DNA of 64,000 bases from Dissulfuribacter thermophilus (GCF_001687335.1 NZ_MAGO01000010.1:1-64000); one strand, 5' to 3'; positions 24,853 through 34,674 are shown, counted from the stretch's first letter. Numbers and translations are program-made. Notes: generated from the letters alone by a model not told the origin.

Positions 24853-25239
24853 TTATTCCTCCTTTTCTACATTTGCTATAAGTGCCCTCCGGAGCTTTGG
24901 TGGTAGAAAATGACTGGCTGCATCTAATGCCTTTTTTATTAGGACTATGACATCTTCAGGCCCTTGCCAATACTCCCTCAACACTTCTTCATCAACACGG
25001 GCTAAAAGCCTAAACAGGGCGAGCGCTATTAGGTACAAATCGTCAACTAATCCAAAAAAGGGGATCCAGTCGGGCACTAAATCCATGGGATTTAGGGCGT
25101 AGGCGACGACCGTGGCCAAAATGGCCTTATCAGTCGAAGAGACTCTGCTGTCTTTTAACAGATTAACCAACAGTGCCAAAAACTTTGGAATCAGTTTCAA
25201 AAAACCTTTAATATCCATTTGAATGAAGGATACATGCAC
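24853..25239 (-). CDS. DUF1232 (YkvA-like) membrane protein
   Basis: 128-aa protein with the DUF1232 core SSTDKAILATVVAYALNPMDLVPDWIPFFGLVDDLYLIALAL, which is two hydrophobic helices around a P-x-D-x-x-P motif. Function of the family is unknown. The GTG start at 25239 is the longest; an ATG at 25218 (MDIKGFLKL) is equally likely, and neither has a clear SD. First gene of the DUF1232-HAD-selD unit; one base separates its stop from the next start. Confidence 0.75.
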   Translation of the reverse strand: MHVSFIQMDIKGFLKLIPKFLALLVNLLKDSRVSSTDKAILATVVAYALNPMDLVPDWIPFFGLVDDLYLIALALFRLLARVDEEVLREYWQGPEDVIVLIKKALDAASHFLPPKLRRALIANVEKEE

Positions 25240-25344
25240 AATAAATTCATTGCAACACCAAATTCCTTTGGTAAACTCTCGTGACGAACGAATTAGTCAT
25301 CCTCGCAGGTGAAAATAAGAATAGGGAGAAGGGAGAAGCTTTTT

Positions 25345-25400
25345 AAAAGTGTTGAGTGTTGAGCATTTCAGAAGTGTTGAGTTTTGAGTTTTGAGTTGAA
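25345..25400. repeat. Family B tandem repeat, copy 2
   Basis: GTGTTGAGTGTTGAG, a spacer GCATTTCAGAA, then GTGTTGAGTTTTGAGTTTTG and AGTTGAAG. Same unit as at 12650. Confidence 0.75.
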
Positions 25401-25411
25401 GCTAGAAGGGA

Positions 25412-25473
25412 GGGCCTCTGGCTATTGTACGAGCAGGGCTTGCTTCTTCCTTCTACCTTCTGCCTTCTACCTG
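25412..25473. repeat. Family C repeat, copy 2
   Basis: GGCCTCTGGCTATTGTACGA, GCAGGGCTTGCTTC, then TTCCTTCTACCTTCTGCC units. Confidence 0.65.
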
Positions 25474-25506
25474 TTATAATTAACGGTAAAATTCTGAGGG
25501 AGAGAT

Positions 25507-26616
25507 ATGAAGGTCATACTGTTTCCTACGTCATATTGCAAGGACCTCGTTAGAACAGCCCTATTCCCCTTTATTGATTCAATTATTACAGTCATTCCCA
25601 CTGAAAAGACACCGATAATAAACAAAGATGAAAATTCACTCCTACCAAACAATAACAATTCCCAATCGTCGGTTACTGTGAAGGAATTATGCCCGAGTCC
25701 AATCGGTAGCAATATAGAGACCTTTGAAGGCCTGATTCGTTCCTATTTAGCATGGGCAGAACATCTCGGTCTCGGCCATGCCATTCAGGCAAAGGAATTT
25801 ATGAAACATTCGGTGGAAGACCCCGAATCTATCACACAATTGATCAAAGAACTCAAGGGCAATACGGACAATGAGGACCTACTACAATCTAGGGTCTTCT
25901 TAGAATTATCATACATATTAGACAAAGAAGAAGACAATCTCAGACGTGAACTAAATTCTCTCGAAAAAAAGGAAAAATCACTTAAACAACTCATGGGCGG
26001 CCCCGAGGAAGATAATTCAGAATCTTTGGATATAAACACTCTATTGTCATGGGAACTACCGCCAATTTCCCAGTTAAAAAGGCGATTATGCGCATGGTAC
26101 GAAATCCTAAGCGGGCTTAAAGAACCAATTGCTGAAGCAATACCCCTGGGAGAAGGCAGGGAGACTAGGGATCTTCTAGATGGAATATACGAAGGAAGAT
26201 GTAAATGCGGCCCTCGAGAACTGTTGACTCTGTGGCTTCACCCAGACACAAAAAACGATCCACAGGCCATTGAAAATATAAAAAAAGGGCTGTCTGAACT
26301 CATTGAAAAGGTGAGATCGATTGATTCACAAACAAAATCTTCGCAGGAACACAGAAATTGTCAGGCAAGACATCCAGTGGACGGACACCCAGAAAATGAC
26401 GAAGATAGCCCTCTCCAAGACTCTATCCAAACGATATCAAAGCAAATTAAAGACACATGGAAACGCCTTCAACCAGAAGAAAATACCCCGCTTTGTCTAC
26501 AATTGGTGTGGTATCAGGAGGCAACTATTTGGGAACTGATACAGGAGGCCTGCAAAAAAGACCTCCTCTACAGTGATGGTCCACTTTCTCAAAGGCTGGC
26601 ACTATTTCTCATATAA
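25507..26616 (+). CDS. Hypothetical protein
   Basis: Unrecognised soluble protein of 369 aa. Residues 1-30 contain hydrophobic VILFPTSY and LVRTALFPFIDSIITVIP, then a linker rich in Asn and Ser (LLPNNNNSQSS). A helical, charged region follows with coiled-coil tendency (DKEEDNLRRELNSLEKKEKSLKQL), then RDLLDGIYEGRCKCGPRELLTLWLHPD with a Cys pair, and a C-terminal helix block. No catalytic motif is recognisable. ATG 25507 has GGGAGAGAT upstream. It stands alone, flanked by repeats. The N-terminal FPTSYCKD..ALFPFIDSII could be a nucleotide-binding or scaffold start, but this is speculation. Confidence 0.7.
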   Translation: MKVILFPTSYCKDLVRTALFPFIDSIITVIPTEKTPIINKDENSLLPNNNNSQSSVTVKELCPSPIGSNIETFEGLIRSYLAWAEHLGLGHAIQAKEFMKHSVEDPESITQLIKELKGNTDNEDLLQSRVFLELSYILDKEEDNLRRELNSLEKKEKSLKQLMGGPEEDNSESLDINTLLSWELPPISQLKRRLCAWYEILSGLKEPIAEAIPLGEGRETRDLLDGIYEGRCKCGPRELLTLWLHPDTKNDPQAIENIKKGLSELIEKVRSIDSQTKSSQEHRNCQARHPVDGHPENDEDSPLQDSIQTISKQIKDTWKRLQPEENTPLCLQLVWYQEATIWELIQEACKKDLLYSDGPLSQRLALFLI

Positions 26617-26738
26617 GAATTAAATATGAGAAAAAGCTGCCTCAGTAATCACCAAATTTTCCCACTGTCTGCCTCAGTCAACCCCATCATCATAATGAGA
26701 ATCCCGAAATAGCCAGATACAAATCCCCGGGAAATATC

Positions 26739-26872
26739 AACTCTGAAAAAGAAAAAAGGTACACGGTTTTTTAGAGTTAAATGAAGGGAGGATCGGATAT
26801 CAGGCACTTATTTTGAAATAAGTAATGGTGAAATAAAAAAACCGTGTACCTCTGCCTCGGACTTTTTCAGTC
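26739..26872. repeat. 134-bp element with GGTACACGGTTTTTT inverted ends
   Basis: A perfect 15-bp inverted repeat GGTACACGGTTTTTT (26758-26772) and AAAAAACCGTGTACC (26836-26850), with further outer similarity (CTGAAAAAG against CTTTTTCAG), surrounds an inner hairpin ACTTATTT-TG-AAATAAGT (26806-26823). It has the architecture of a small MITE or a long cruciform. Unrelated to families A-C. Confidence 0.6.
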
Positions 26873-26910
26873 TATAGGATTGCTTCAATAAAAAAAATCG
26901 AAACAACCTA

Positions 26911-26967
26911 AAAAAATATAATGGGCAGGCCAACAAACTTTGCCTTTAGGCTTTCCGGCCCGCCCAT
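26911..26967 (-). terminator. Terminator of the nuo operon
   Basis: On the minus strand ATGGGCGGGCC (26967-26957) pairs with GGCCTGCCCAT (26931-26921) with one G.T pair; an A/T-rich stretch ending in six T follows. It is 34 bp after the nuoN stop. Confidence 0.75.
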
Positions 26968-27001
26968 CTCAAAATATTGTCAATCTATATGTATTCGAGC
27001 G

Positions 27002-28540
27002 CTAAAATACTAAACTCAAAGTCCTTTGTGCAGCGTCTGCAATGTCAGCTAGTCCCTGTGGAAGGACTCCCAGATATATAACTCCGATGGCAGCAAAGAT
27101 GAGTACTACTGCAGTTGGAAAGCTGACTGCCGGAATCTCAACCTCGCGTACAGGATCCTTCATGTAGAGCATATAGATGACCCGGAGGTAATAGTATGCA
27201 CCAATCACGCTGGTTAGGATACCGAGTGCAGCGAGTACAATGTATCCACTCCTTATGGCAGCAGCAAAGACATAGAATTTACCAATAAACCCTGCTGTTG
27301 GCGGCAGTCCTGCCATGGCTACAAGGAAAAGGCTTATTAGAAAACTGAGACCAGGATATTTGTATCCTAATCCTCTATAGTCTTCCAGGGTCTGGGCATT
27401 TCTCTCTTTTCCGTCGAGGCAGTAAATGACTCCGAATGCTCCGAGATTCATGAGTGTATAGGAAAAGAGGTAAAATAACACTCCCATACGCCCCATGTCA
27501 TTTTCAGCGAGGATACCGAGGGCCATGTAACCAGCATGGGCAATAGATGAATATGCAAGCATCCTTTTTACATTCTTCTGAGAGACCGCAACAAGGTTTC
27601 CAAAGAACATAGTGAGTAAAGCAATCCACCACAATACCGGCTTCCAATAAGAACCGAGGGCGCTTAAAATGGCGTTATTTGCAAATTCAGGCTGGCCACT
27701 GAGGCTCAACATCGGACCAAAACCAATCATCATAATTTTTATAAATACTCCTATGGCTGCGGCCTTTACTGCAGTGGCCATAAATCCTGTCACCACAGAG
27801 GGGCTGCCCTCGTAGACATCTGGTGCCCACATGTGGAATGGGACCATAGAGATCTTGAATAGAAGTCCTACCATGATCATAGCCAAGGCTACGAGCACCA
27901 AAGGATCAGTAAACGGTCCATGAGAAAGTATCACAGACAACTTGGTGAGATTGATGGTCCCAGTAAATCCATATAAAAGGGCCATTCCAAAGAGATAGAA
28001 ACACGACCCAAAGCTTCCAATCAAAAAGTACTTCATTGCACCTTCCGCCGACCGCCTATCATCTCTAAGGAAGGCAGCCAAGCAATAGACGCCGATTGAC
28101 ATGATCTCCAGCGTAATGAAGATCATGAGAAGGTCTATTGATTGCAGAAAGGCAATGGTTCCGTACACTGAGAAGAGTAGTAGAACAAAGTATTCACTCC
28201 TGAACACCTCGTTGTTCTTCAAATAGCCTATGCTCAGTATACTAGCCATGATGCCTGCCATTAGGACAATGGCCGACAAAAATGCAGTGAATTTTTCCAT
28301 GGAAAATATGCCCATGAACACAACTTCATGGAGATTCCATTCTCTATAGACTATGTGCCCCAAGGCAAGCACCAGGACTACAGTGGTGAGCCACCCCATT
28401 ATGCTCAATTTCTTCTGGGGCGTCTTTGCCTTGAATCCAATTTCTATCAATAGGAACAGTAGTCCGGCGATCAGTAATATAAGTTGCCCTCCACAGATCT
28501 GCCAAAGCTTTTCTAGGCTAAAGCCGTATTCAAAATCCAT
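27002..28540 (-). CDS. nuoN: Complex I subunit N
   Basis: Antiporter-like membrane subunit of respiratory complex I, 512 aa with about 14 TM helices. Conserved features are LEIMSIGVYCLAAFLRDDRRSAEGAMKYFLIGSFGS with the membrane Lys/Glu used for proton transfer, FKISMVPFHMWAPDVYEGSP, and MLAYSSIAHAGYMALG. Last gene of the nuo operon, 4 bp after nuoM, followed by a terminator. Carries protons across the membrane when quinone is reduced. Confidence 0.95.
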   Translation of the reverse strand: MDFEYGFSLEKLWQICGGQLILLIAGLLFLLIEIGFKAKTPQKKLSIMGWLTTVVLVLALGHIVYREWNLHEVVFMGIFSMEKFTAFLSAIVLMAGIMASILSIGYLKNNEVFRSEYFVLLLFSVYGTIAFLQSIDLLMIFITLEIMSIGVYCLAAFLRDDRRSAEGAMKYFLIGSFGSCFYLFGMALLYGFTGTINLTKLSVILSHGPFTDPLVLVALAMIMVGLLFKISMVPFHMWAPDVYEGSPSVVTGFMATAVKAAAIGVFIKIMMIGFGPMLSLSGQPEFANNAILSALGSYWKPVLWWIALLTMFFGNLVAVSQKNVKRMLAYSSIAHAGYMALGILAENDMGRMGVLFYLFSYTLMNLGAFGVIYCLDGKERNAQTLEDYRGLGYKYPGLSFLISLFLVAMAGLPPTAGFIGKFYVFAAAIRSGYIVLAALGILTSVIGAYYYLRVIYMLYMKDPVREVEIPAVSFPTAVVLIFAAIGVIYLGVLPQGLADIADAAQRTLSLVF

Positions 28541-28544
28541 GGTC

Positions 28545-30149
28545 TTACTCCCCGTGTTCCCTGTTATTTATTTTGTGTTGTGGTGCATGTGATCCTTCTG
28601 TGACAGTATAATGATGAACGCACTTAGGCTGAGCCAAGTGGGCTTCATACCCAGTATTCGCTACCTTCACCCGAGATATGAAAGCATCCACAGACTTGTG
28701 CATCTTGCTCAAGAAGAAATTCGGGAAAAGTCCTATCCAGAATATTAGGACAATTAGTGGAGCCAGATAGGCAATTTCCCTCAAGTTCATGTCTGGTAGA
28801 TTGATATTCTTTGGATTGGTCACCTTTCCATAGAACACCCGCTGGACCATCCACAACATGTATACAGCGCCTAATATTACGCCTGTAGCGGCAAGTACTG
28901 CGGCGGCCTTATTGGCCTTGAATGTCCCCAAGAGTATCAGGAATTCCCCTACGAATCCATTAGTTGTGGGAAATCCTATGGATGACATGGTGACTATCAA
29001 GAATATAGTGGCGTAGATAGGCATTACCTTTGCTATTCCACCATATTCACTGATGAGCCTGGTGTGCCTTCTCTCATATATAACACCCACTAGGAGGAAG
29101 AGTGCTCCGGTTGAAACACCGTGGTTGATCATCTGGAGGATACTACCCTCAACTCCCTGCTTTGTGAGGACGTAGAGTCCTAGCATACAGTAACCGAGGT
29201 GAGATACCGACGAGTATGCCACGAGCTTCTTGATATCTGGCTGCACCATTGCTACCAGTGCCCCATAGATTATCCCAATGACTGAGAGTGCGATAATCGT
29301 TGGGGTGAAAAACATTGACCCTTCAGGGAAGAGAGGCATAGCGAATCTCAAGAAACCGTAAGTACCCATTTTCAACAAGATACCAGCAAGGATCACTGAT
29401 CCAGCAGTGGGTGCCTCAACGTGTGCATCTGGTAGCCATGTATGCAGTGGGAACATGGGTACCTTTATTGCAAAGGCCAAGGCAAAAGCTGCAAAGAAGA
29501 TAATTTCATAAAATCTCGGGAGATTTGTGTGATACAGATCAAGTAGATTGAATGTGAGCACTCCTGTCTGGTCATAATGGAACCAAACCAGGCCGATTAT
29601 ACACACGAGCATCAACAGGGAACCAACTGCAGTATAGAGAAAGAATTTGATTGCAGCATAGATTCTGCGCTCACCACCCCAGACACCTATTATAAGGTAC
29701 ATTGGGATGAGCATGAGTTCCCAGAAGACATAGAAGAGAAATACGTCGAGTGCCACAAAGGTACCCAACATAGCGGTCTCGAGTACCAATATGGCGACCA
29801 TGAACTCTTTGACCCTGTTTTCAATGGCCCGCCATGTAGAGACAATTGTTATAGGTGTTATAAATGTCGTGAGCAGGACAAGCCAGAAGGAGAGTCCGTC
29901 CAGGCCTAGGAAGTAGCTGACTCCCAGACCCTTTATCCAGGGCTTGTGCTCAACGAACTGAAAACCAGGATTGTCCGGATCAAATCCAGCATAGATTCTC
30001 AGCGACACTAAGAAAACGATAACACTGGTAATAAATGCTATCCAACGAATTACATCTTTCCCATTTTCACCCTTTTGAGGGATGAAAAGTATCGGTAATA
30101 CGCCAAGTAGTGGAAGAAAGACCGTATATGTTAGTATTAGACTCTCCAT
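28545..30149 (-). CDS. nuoM: Complex I subunit M
   Basis: Antiporter-like proton-pumping subunit, 534 aa with about 14 TM helices. Motifs are [21 protein letters not shown] with the key Glu, [23 protein letters not shown] and [18 protein letters not shown]. The C-terminal hydrophilic tail ([15 protein letters not shown]) is somewhat longer than usual. It lies 14 bp after nuoL and 4 bp before nuoN. Confidence 0.95.
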   Translation of the reverse strand: MESLILTYTVFLPLLGVLPILFIPQKGENGKDVIRWIAFITSVIVFLVSLRIYAGFDPDNPGFQFVEHKPWIKGLGVSYFLGLDGLSFWLVLLTTFITPITIVSTWRAIENRVKEFMVAILVLETAMLGTFVALDVFLFYVFWELMLIPMYLIIGVWGGERRIYAAIKFFLYTAVGSLLMLVCIIGLVWFHYDQTGVLTFNLLDLYHTNLPRFYEIIFFAAFALAFAIKVPMFPLHTWLPDAHVEAPTAGSVILAGILLKMGTYGFLRFAMPLFPEGSMFFTPTIIALSVIGIIYGALVAMVQPDIKKLVAYSSVSHLGYCMLGLYVLTKQGVEGSILQMINHGVSTGALFLLVGVIYERRHTRLISEYGGIAKVMPIYATIFLIVTMSSIGFPTTNGFVGEFLILLGTFKANKAAAVLAATGVILGAVYMLWMVQRVFYGKVTNPKNINLPDMNLREIAYLAPLIVLIFWIGLFPNFFLSKMHKSVDAFISRVKVANTGYEAHLAQPKCVHHYTVTEGSHAPQHKINNREHGE

Positions 30150-30163
30150 ATCCTACCTCACCC

Positions 30164-32140
30164 TTATGGCATTAAGAAATACCACAGTATCCCAACCAGT
30201 CCTAAGAGCATGAATGCACCATAGGTCTGGAGGTGACCATTATGAACTCTACTGAAGATGTAGGAGCCCCTTTGTGTCAACCAAGCTGGCCCGTTTACAC
30301 CGATTCCGTCAATTATAAGGACATCTATTATCTTCCATAGGAATATGGCCAGATAATAGAGTGGGTATACAAACACAGTAAAGTAGATCTCATCTATATA
30401 GTACTTGTTATAGATGAGGTCATGGTACATGGCATAACGTTCCTTGAGCTTGGCAGGCAGCTCTGGGTATTTCCTAATGTATATGTTGTAGGCAAAACAG
30501 ATTCCAATTAAGGCGACCACTACTGAAGTAGTCATAAGGGCTATTTCTACACCGTGGCCGTATTCTGGTCCTGGAATCTTTTCAAGTACCTCGGCTGAGT
30601 GTTCAAATACGGGTTCAAGGAAGTGTTCTAGCACATTTGGCACACCCCCAAGGGCATGTCCAATTAAAGGCGATATTCCAAGCCATCCGCCTGTGAATGA
30701 AAGGACTGCAAGGATCATCAATGGAATTGTCATGACATATGGAGATTCGTGCAGATGATGCTTCTGTTCTTCAGTCCCTCTGAATTCACCGTGAAAGGTC
30801 ATGAAGATCAGCCTGAACATGTAAAAGGCGGTGATGGCTGCACCAAGCGTGCCCATAAACCATATTATTTTACCCATAGTTGGGAAGTATGGGTAATTAA
30901 ATGCCTTCCAAAGGATCTCATCCTTACTGAAGAAGCCTGCAAACGGTGGGATACCAGCGATTGCGATGGTAGCCACTAGCATGGTGATATAGGTAATCGG
31001 CATCTTCTTTGCTAGGCCGCCCATATGCCTCATGTCCTGATCTCCGCCCATGGCGTGAATGACAGAACCAGAGCAGAGGAAGAGACATGCCTTGAAAAAT
31101 GCGTGGGTCATTAGGTGGAATACTCCAGCCCAATAGGCTGTGACGCCAACACCGATGAACATGTAGCCAAGCTGACTGACTGTTGAGTATGCCAAGACCT
31201 TTTTTATGTCGTTTTGAAGTATTCCTATTGTAGCTGCAAATAGAGCGGTTGTAGCTGCCACAAGTGCTACCACCAATGTAGCAGTTGGTGCCAGGGTATA
31301 GAGGATGTTGGACCTGGCTACCATGTAAACACCTGCCGTGACCATGGTTGCAGCGTGGATAAGGGCTGAAACAGGAGTGGGACCAGCCATTGCATCGGGC
31401 AACCACACATAAAGTGGAATCTGAGCAGATTTACCTGTGGCCCCAAGGAACAGCAGCAGACATGCTGCAACCAACAATGGTGAGTTCAAGGCGAGATGAC
31501 CTTCCTCATACATTTCAAAGGCCTTTGGAAAGACATCGAGATAGGACAATGAGCCAAACAACATGAAGATCAAGAACATCCCCAATACGAAGCCAAAGTC
31601 ACCTATCCTGTTGACTATAAAGGCCTTCTTTCCAGCATCGGCATTTTCATTACCTTCATACCAGAATCCTATGAGGAGATAGGATGCCAGACCAACGCCT
31701 TCCCAACCGACGAACATCACAAGGTAATTTGCTCCTAGCACGAGGAGAGACATGAAGAACACGAACATATTGAGATAGGCAAAGTATCTCCAGTATGACT
31801 CGTCCTCATGCATATATCCAATGCTGTAGATGTGGATGAGGAAGCCAACTCCCGTGACGATCATGATCATGAGTCCTGAGAGTTGGTCAACCATAAAGGC
31901 CAGATCTACCTTAAACCCTCCAACCGCCATCCATGACCACAGAACGTTTACTAATGTTCTCTCCTCAGGATGCCTGCCAAGGAGATCCCAGAACACGGTA
32001 GCTGCGGTTATGAAGGCAAATCCAATACTAGCGCACCCAACACAGGATACGAAGTTTTTCCCTAGGCGCTTTCCTAGGAGGCCGTTTAAAACAAACCCTA
32101 GGAACGGAAAAAGCGGTATGAGAAATATGTAGTGTTCCAT
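30164..32140 (-). CDS. nuoL: Complex I subunit L
   Basis: Largest antiporter-like subunit, 658 aa, with about 16 TM helices and the long lateral helix expected in the C-terminal third (LKERYAMYHDLIYNKYYIDE and following). Motifs include FVGWEGVGLASYLLIGFWY, KSAQIPLYVWLPDAMAGPTPVSALIHAATMVTAGVYM and KKVLAYSTVSQLGYMFIG. Spaced 17 bp after nuoK and 14 bp before nuoM. Confidence 0.95.
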   Translation of the reverse strand: MEHYIFLIPLFPFLGFVLNGLLGKRLGKNFVSCVGCASIGFAFITAATVFWDLLGRHPEERTLVNVLWSWMAVGGFKVDLAFMVDQLSGLMIMIVTGVGFLIHIYSIGYMHEDESYWRYFAYLNMFVFFMSLLVLGANYLVMFVGWEGVGLASYLLIGFWYEGNENADAGKKAFIVNRIGDFGFVLGMFLIFMLFGSLSYLDVFPKAFEMYEEGHLALNSPLLVAACLLLFLGATGKSAQIPLYVWLPDAMAGPTPVSALIHAATMVTAGVYMVARSNILYTLAPTATLVVALVAATTALFAATIGILQNDIKKVLAYSTVSQLGYMFIGVGVTAYWAGVFHLMTHAFFKACLFLCSGSVIHAMGGDQDMRHMGGLAKKMPITYITMLVATIAIAGIPPFAGFFSKDEILWKAFNYPYFPTMGKIIWFMGTLGAAITAFYMFRLIFMTFHGEFRGTEEQKHHLHESPYVMTIPLMILAVLSFTGGWLGISPLIGHALGGVPNVLEHFLEPVFEHSAEVLEKIPGPEYGHGVEIALMTTSVVVALIGICFAYNIYIRKYPELPAKLKERYAMYHDLIYNKYYIDEIYFTVFVYPLYYLAIFLWKIIDVLIIDGIGVNGPAWLTQRGSYIFSRVHNGHLQTYGAFMLLGLVGILWYFLMP

Positions 32141-32157
32141 GGCTTCTCCCTGTTACT

Positions 32158-32460
32158 TTACCAGCGTAATAGATGAAATTTTGTAATGTCTACGTCTTTC
32201 ACGTGCCTAAACAATGCTATCAAGATAGCAAGACCAACAGCAACTTCTGCTGCTGCCACGGCATATATGAAAAGCACCATGACCTGACCTGCCATATCCG
32301 CCCTGAAATGCGAAAATGCCACTAACATCAAATTCACTGAATTCAACATCATTTCCACACACATAAAGAGTATCAGGGCATTTCGCCTCGTCAGAAACCC
32401 TATGGCACCTATCCCAAAGAGGACAGATGCAAGTATTATGTACTCTGTAAGACCAGCCAT
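32158..32460 (-). CDS. nuoK: Complex I subunit K
   Basis: Three-helix membrane subunit of 100 aa, the normal length. It contains RRNALILFMCVEMMLNSVNL, with the conserved membrane Glu needed for proton movement, and AAAEVAVGLAILIALFR. It starts 9 bp after nuoJ. Confidence 0.95.
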   Translation of the reverse strand: MAGLTEYIILASVLFGIGAIGFLTRRNALILFMCVEMMLNSVNLMLVAFSHFRADMAGQVMVLFIYAVAAAEVAVGLAILIALFRHVKDVDITKFHLLRW

Positions 32461-32469
32461 TGGTTCACC

Positions 32470-32967
32470 TCATGCCTTTCTTTTTGCAAGGTAAATTGCA
32501 CCGATTAAGGCCACGAGCAATAGAATTGATGCTACCTCAAAGTGCATCAAATAGTCCTTGAAGAACAGATCGCCAAACTGTGAGGGATGCCCAAAGCCTT
32601 GCGGTAGCTCCCTCGGCCTACTCATATCACTGAGACCCTTCAGCCCTATGACTAGGAGCGCAATCATAGATGCTCCCAATATTCCCCCCATTATCCTATA
32701 GGATAGGTTTTTCTGAAGGTGTCGAAGTGTTTGTCCCGGACTCATCAAGAGCATTATGACGAACACAATGAGCACCAATATCGCCCCTGCATAAATGGTT
32801 ACCTGAAATATCGCTATAAGCGGCGCATGGAGATGCAGGTATAAGGCCGACAGCGCTATGAATACCGTGAGTAGTCCAAGAGCGCTGGGTAGTGCATCCC
32901 TTGCACTGATCGTAAACACTCCGGCCCCCAGGGCCATTATTGCGAATACCAGGAAATATGGATCCAT
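32470..32967 (-). CDS. nuoJ: Complex I subunit J
   Basis: Five-helix membrane subunit of 165 aa. It shows SALYLHLHAPLIAIFQVTIYAGAILVLIVFVIMLL, the characteristic J core with the pi-bulge helix. Starts directly at the nuoI stop (no intergenic base) and ends 9 bp before nuoK. Confidence 0.94.
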   Translation of the reverse strand: MDPYFLVFAIMALGAGVFTISARDALPSALGLLTVFIALSALYLHLHAPLIAIFQVTIYAGAILVLIVFVIMLLMSPGQTLRHLQKNLSYRIMGGILGASMIALLVIGLKGLSDMSRPRELPQGFGHPSQFGDLFFKDYLMHFEVASILLLVALIGAIYLAKRKA

Positions 32968-33612
32968 TTATTCTGTCTCCTTTTTGGTGGTCTTTTTGGG
33001 AGCTTTTGCCTCTCCAGCCTGCTTCTTTACAGGCCCTTTCTTTTCCACCTTAACTACTGGTACGGGTTTTCTTGGGGGCTTAAGCTTCCCCTCCTCCTTT
33101 GCCTTGAAGAAGTTGGCCATCAGCCTATCCTTGTTTGCAAGGCATGCCTCCCTGGAATAATCAGCCAACTCGTACCCCTGACCCAATTTAATTGCATCTT
33201 TGGGGCAGGTCTCTTCGCAGAATCCACAGAATATGCACCTCAGGAGATCAATCTCGAACTCTTCACAGTAAGTCTTTCCTGCGTACTTGTGCTCTTCACC
33301 TTCCTTCACCTTACCCCTTTTGACCGTAATACACTGGGCAGGGCAGATCCTCGCGCACATCCCGCAACCAATACACTTTTCCCTTCCCTCTTCATCGAGG
33401 GTGAGCATGTGTTCCCCTCTGAAGATTGGGGAGATCTCGCGCTTATCCCAGGGATACTGCCAGCACGTTGGGACCGTATGCGGCCCCTTTCTAAAGGATG
33501 CACGCACGTTGAACGTGAAGTGCTTCCAAGTAATCTTTAATCCCTTGAGAATCTCCCAGAGGTAAATCCTCTCTCCAAACGTATATTCTCTTTTTACAAC
33601 TGGCTTTGCCAT
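32968..33612 (-). CDS. nuoI: Complex I subunit I (2x[4Fe-4S])
   Basis: Peripheral-arm ferredoxin-like subunit, 214 aa. Clusters N6a and N6b are bound by CIGCGMCARICPAQC and CIFCGFCEETCPKDA. The first half has the expected membrane-associated RGEHMLTLDEEGREKC run. It has a Lys-rich and Pro-rich C-terminal tail of about 40 residues (PPRKPVPVVKVEKKGPVKK), longer than typical; this could dock a soluble electron donor in place of the missing NuoEFG, which is inference. Between nuoH (9 bp) and nuoJ (0 bp). Confidence 0.94.
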   Translation of the reverse strand: MAKPVVKREYTFGERIYLWEILKGLKITWKHFTFNVRASFRKGPHTVPTCWQYPWDKREISPIFRGEHMLTLDEEGREKCIGCGMCARICPAQCITVKRGKVKEGEEHKYAGKTYCEEFEIDLLRCIFCGFCEETCPKDAIKLGQGYELADYSREACLANKDRLMANFFKAKEEGKLKPPRKPVPVVKVEKKGPVKKQAGEAKAPKKTTKKETE

Positions 33613-33621
33613 CTCTAGCTC

Positions 33622-34662
33622 CTATATAGAAAGCTGAACAAAGAGAGCGGTTATGAAAAGGTTTAACAATGCCAATGGAATCAGTGACTTCCAACCAAGT
33701 CCCATGACCTGGTCGTATCTGAACCTAGGTACTGTCCAGCGTACCCACACAAACAGCCACAGAAAGAAACATACCTTTAGGAAAAACACCAGAAAAGACG
33801 CTATCCCATAGGCAACAGGTCCCAAAAACTGGCTCATGTCAATATAGGGTAGATGCCATGCACCAAAGTAGAGGGTAACCATTAGGGCTGATAGGGTATA
33901 CATGTTTACATATTCGCCGAACAGATATAGACCGAGGCGCATTGAGCCGTACTCAGTATGATAACCGGCTACAATTTCACTTTCTGCCTCTGGTAAGTCG
34001 AAGGGCACCCTATTTGCCTCACAATATGCAGTAACGATAAAGAGGATAAAGCCTAATGGCTGCTTGAAAACACCCCAATTGGGGAGAAAACCTAGGAACG
34101 TTCCCTGCTGCATCAATGAGATCTCTCTCAGGCTAAAAGTCCCGTATACCAAGACTGCAGCCAGTAGAGCCAGGCCAAAGGGCACCTCGTAGGATATGAG
34201 CTGAGCTGTTGAACGGAGTCCACCCAGGATGGAGTATTTATTGTTTGAACCCCATCCACCAACGACGATTCCGTAAACAGCCATTGATCCCAGGGCAATT
34301 ATGTATAGAAAACCTATGTTTACGTCCGAAACCTGGAGAATTATCTCTTTACCGCCAATGATGATCTTGTCGCCAAAGGGAATTACTGCGTAGGCAGAAA
34401 AGGCTGGCAAGGCAAAGAGAACTGGTCCCAGGGCAAACAATATCTTCTTCGCCTTTTCTGGGACGATGTCCTCCTTGGTGAAGAGCTTGATACCGTCAGC
34501 AAGGGGCTGAAACAGACCAAACGGACCTGCTATGTTTGGACCCAGCCTGTCCTGAATCATAGCAGAACCCCTTCTTTCAACCCACGTCATAACAGTTGCT
34601 ATGATTAGAGTCCACGTCCATATAAAAACTACTTTTATTAGTGCAATACCCCAACCTTCCAT
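33622..34662 (-). CDS. nuoH: Complex I subunit H
   Basis: Membrane subunit of 346 aa forming part of the quinone chamber. Typical motifs are WVERRGSAMIQDRLGPNIAGPFGLFQPLADGIKLFTKEDIVP and RVPFDLPEAESEIVAGYHTEYGSM, the latter holding the acidic residues that couple quinone reduction to protons. About eight TM helices. 12 bp after nuoD. Confidence 0.95.
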   Translation of the reverse strand: MEGWGIALIKVVFIWTWTLIIATVMTWVERRGSAMIQDRLGPNIAGPFGLFQPLADGIKLFTKEDIVPEKAKKILFALGPVLFALPAFSAYAVIPFGDKIIIGGKEIILQVSDVNIGFLYIIALGSMAVYGIVVGGWGSNNKYSILGGLRSTAQLISYEVPFGLALLAAVLVYGTFSLREISLMQQGTFLGFLPNWGVFKQPLGFILFIVTAYCEANRVPFDLPEAESEIVAGYHTEYGSMRLGLYLFGEYVNMYTLSALMVTLYFGAWHLPYIDMSQFLGPVAYGIASFLVFFLKVCFFLWLFVWVRWTVPRFRYDQVMGLGWKSLIPLALLNLFITALFVQLSI

Positions 34663-34674
34663 GTCTATATCTCC

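Larger units (their letters stand above)
25240..25506. other. Repeat-mosaic intergenic region
   Basis: Divergent promoter region between the DUF1232 gene and the hypothetical gene at 25507. It holds the palindrome TGACGAACGAATTAGTCA (25282-25299), a family B array and a family C block in the same order as 12621-12842. GGGAGAG before ATG 25507 gives that gene its RBS. Confidence 0.6.
26617..27001. other. Intergenic region with inverted-repeat element and nuo terminator
   Basis: No gene is seen. It contains the 134-bp inverted-repeat element at 26739-26872, the duplicated phrase CTGCCTCAGT at about 26639 and 26673, and the minus-strand terminator of the nuo operon at 26911-26967. Confidence 0.6.

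Noticed and set aside
28545-30149. NuoM long C-terminal tail considered as a frameshift
   Set aside because: The frame is continuous and nuoN starts properly 4 bp later; the tail is an extension, not a break.
30924-31406. 160-codon minus-strand ORF with many His, Ser and Cys
   Set aside because: Out-of-frame shadow of nuoL.
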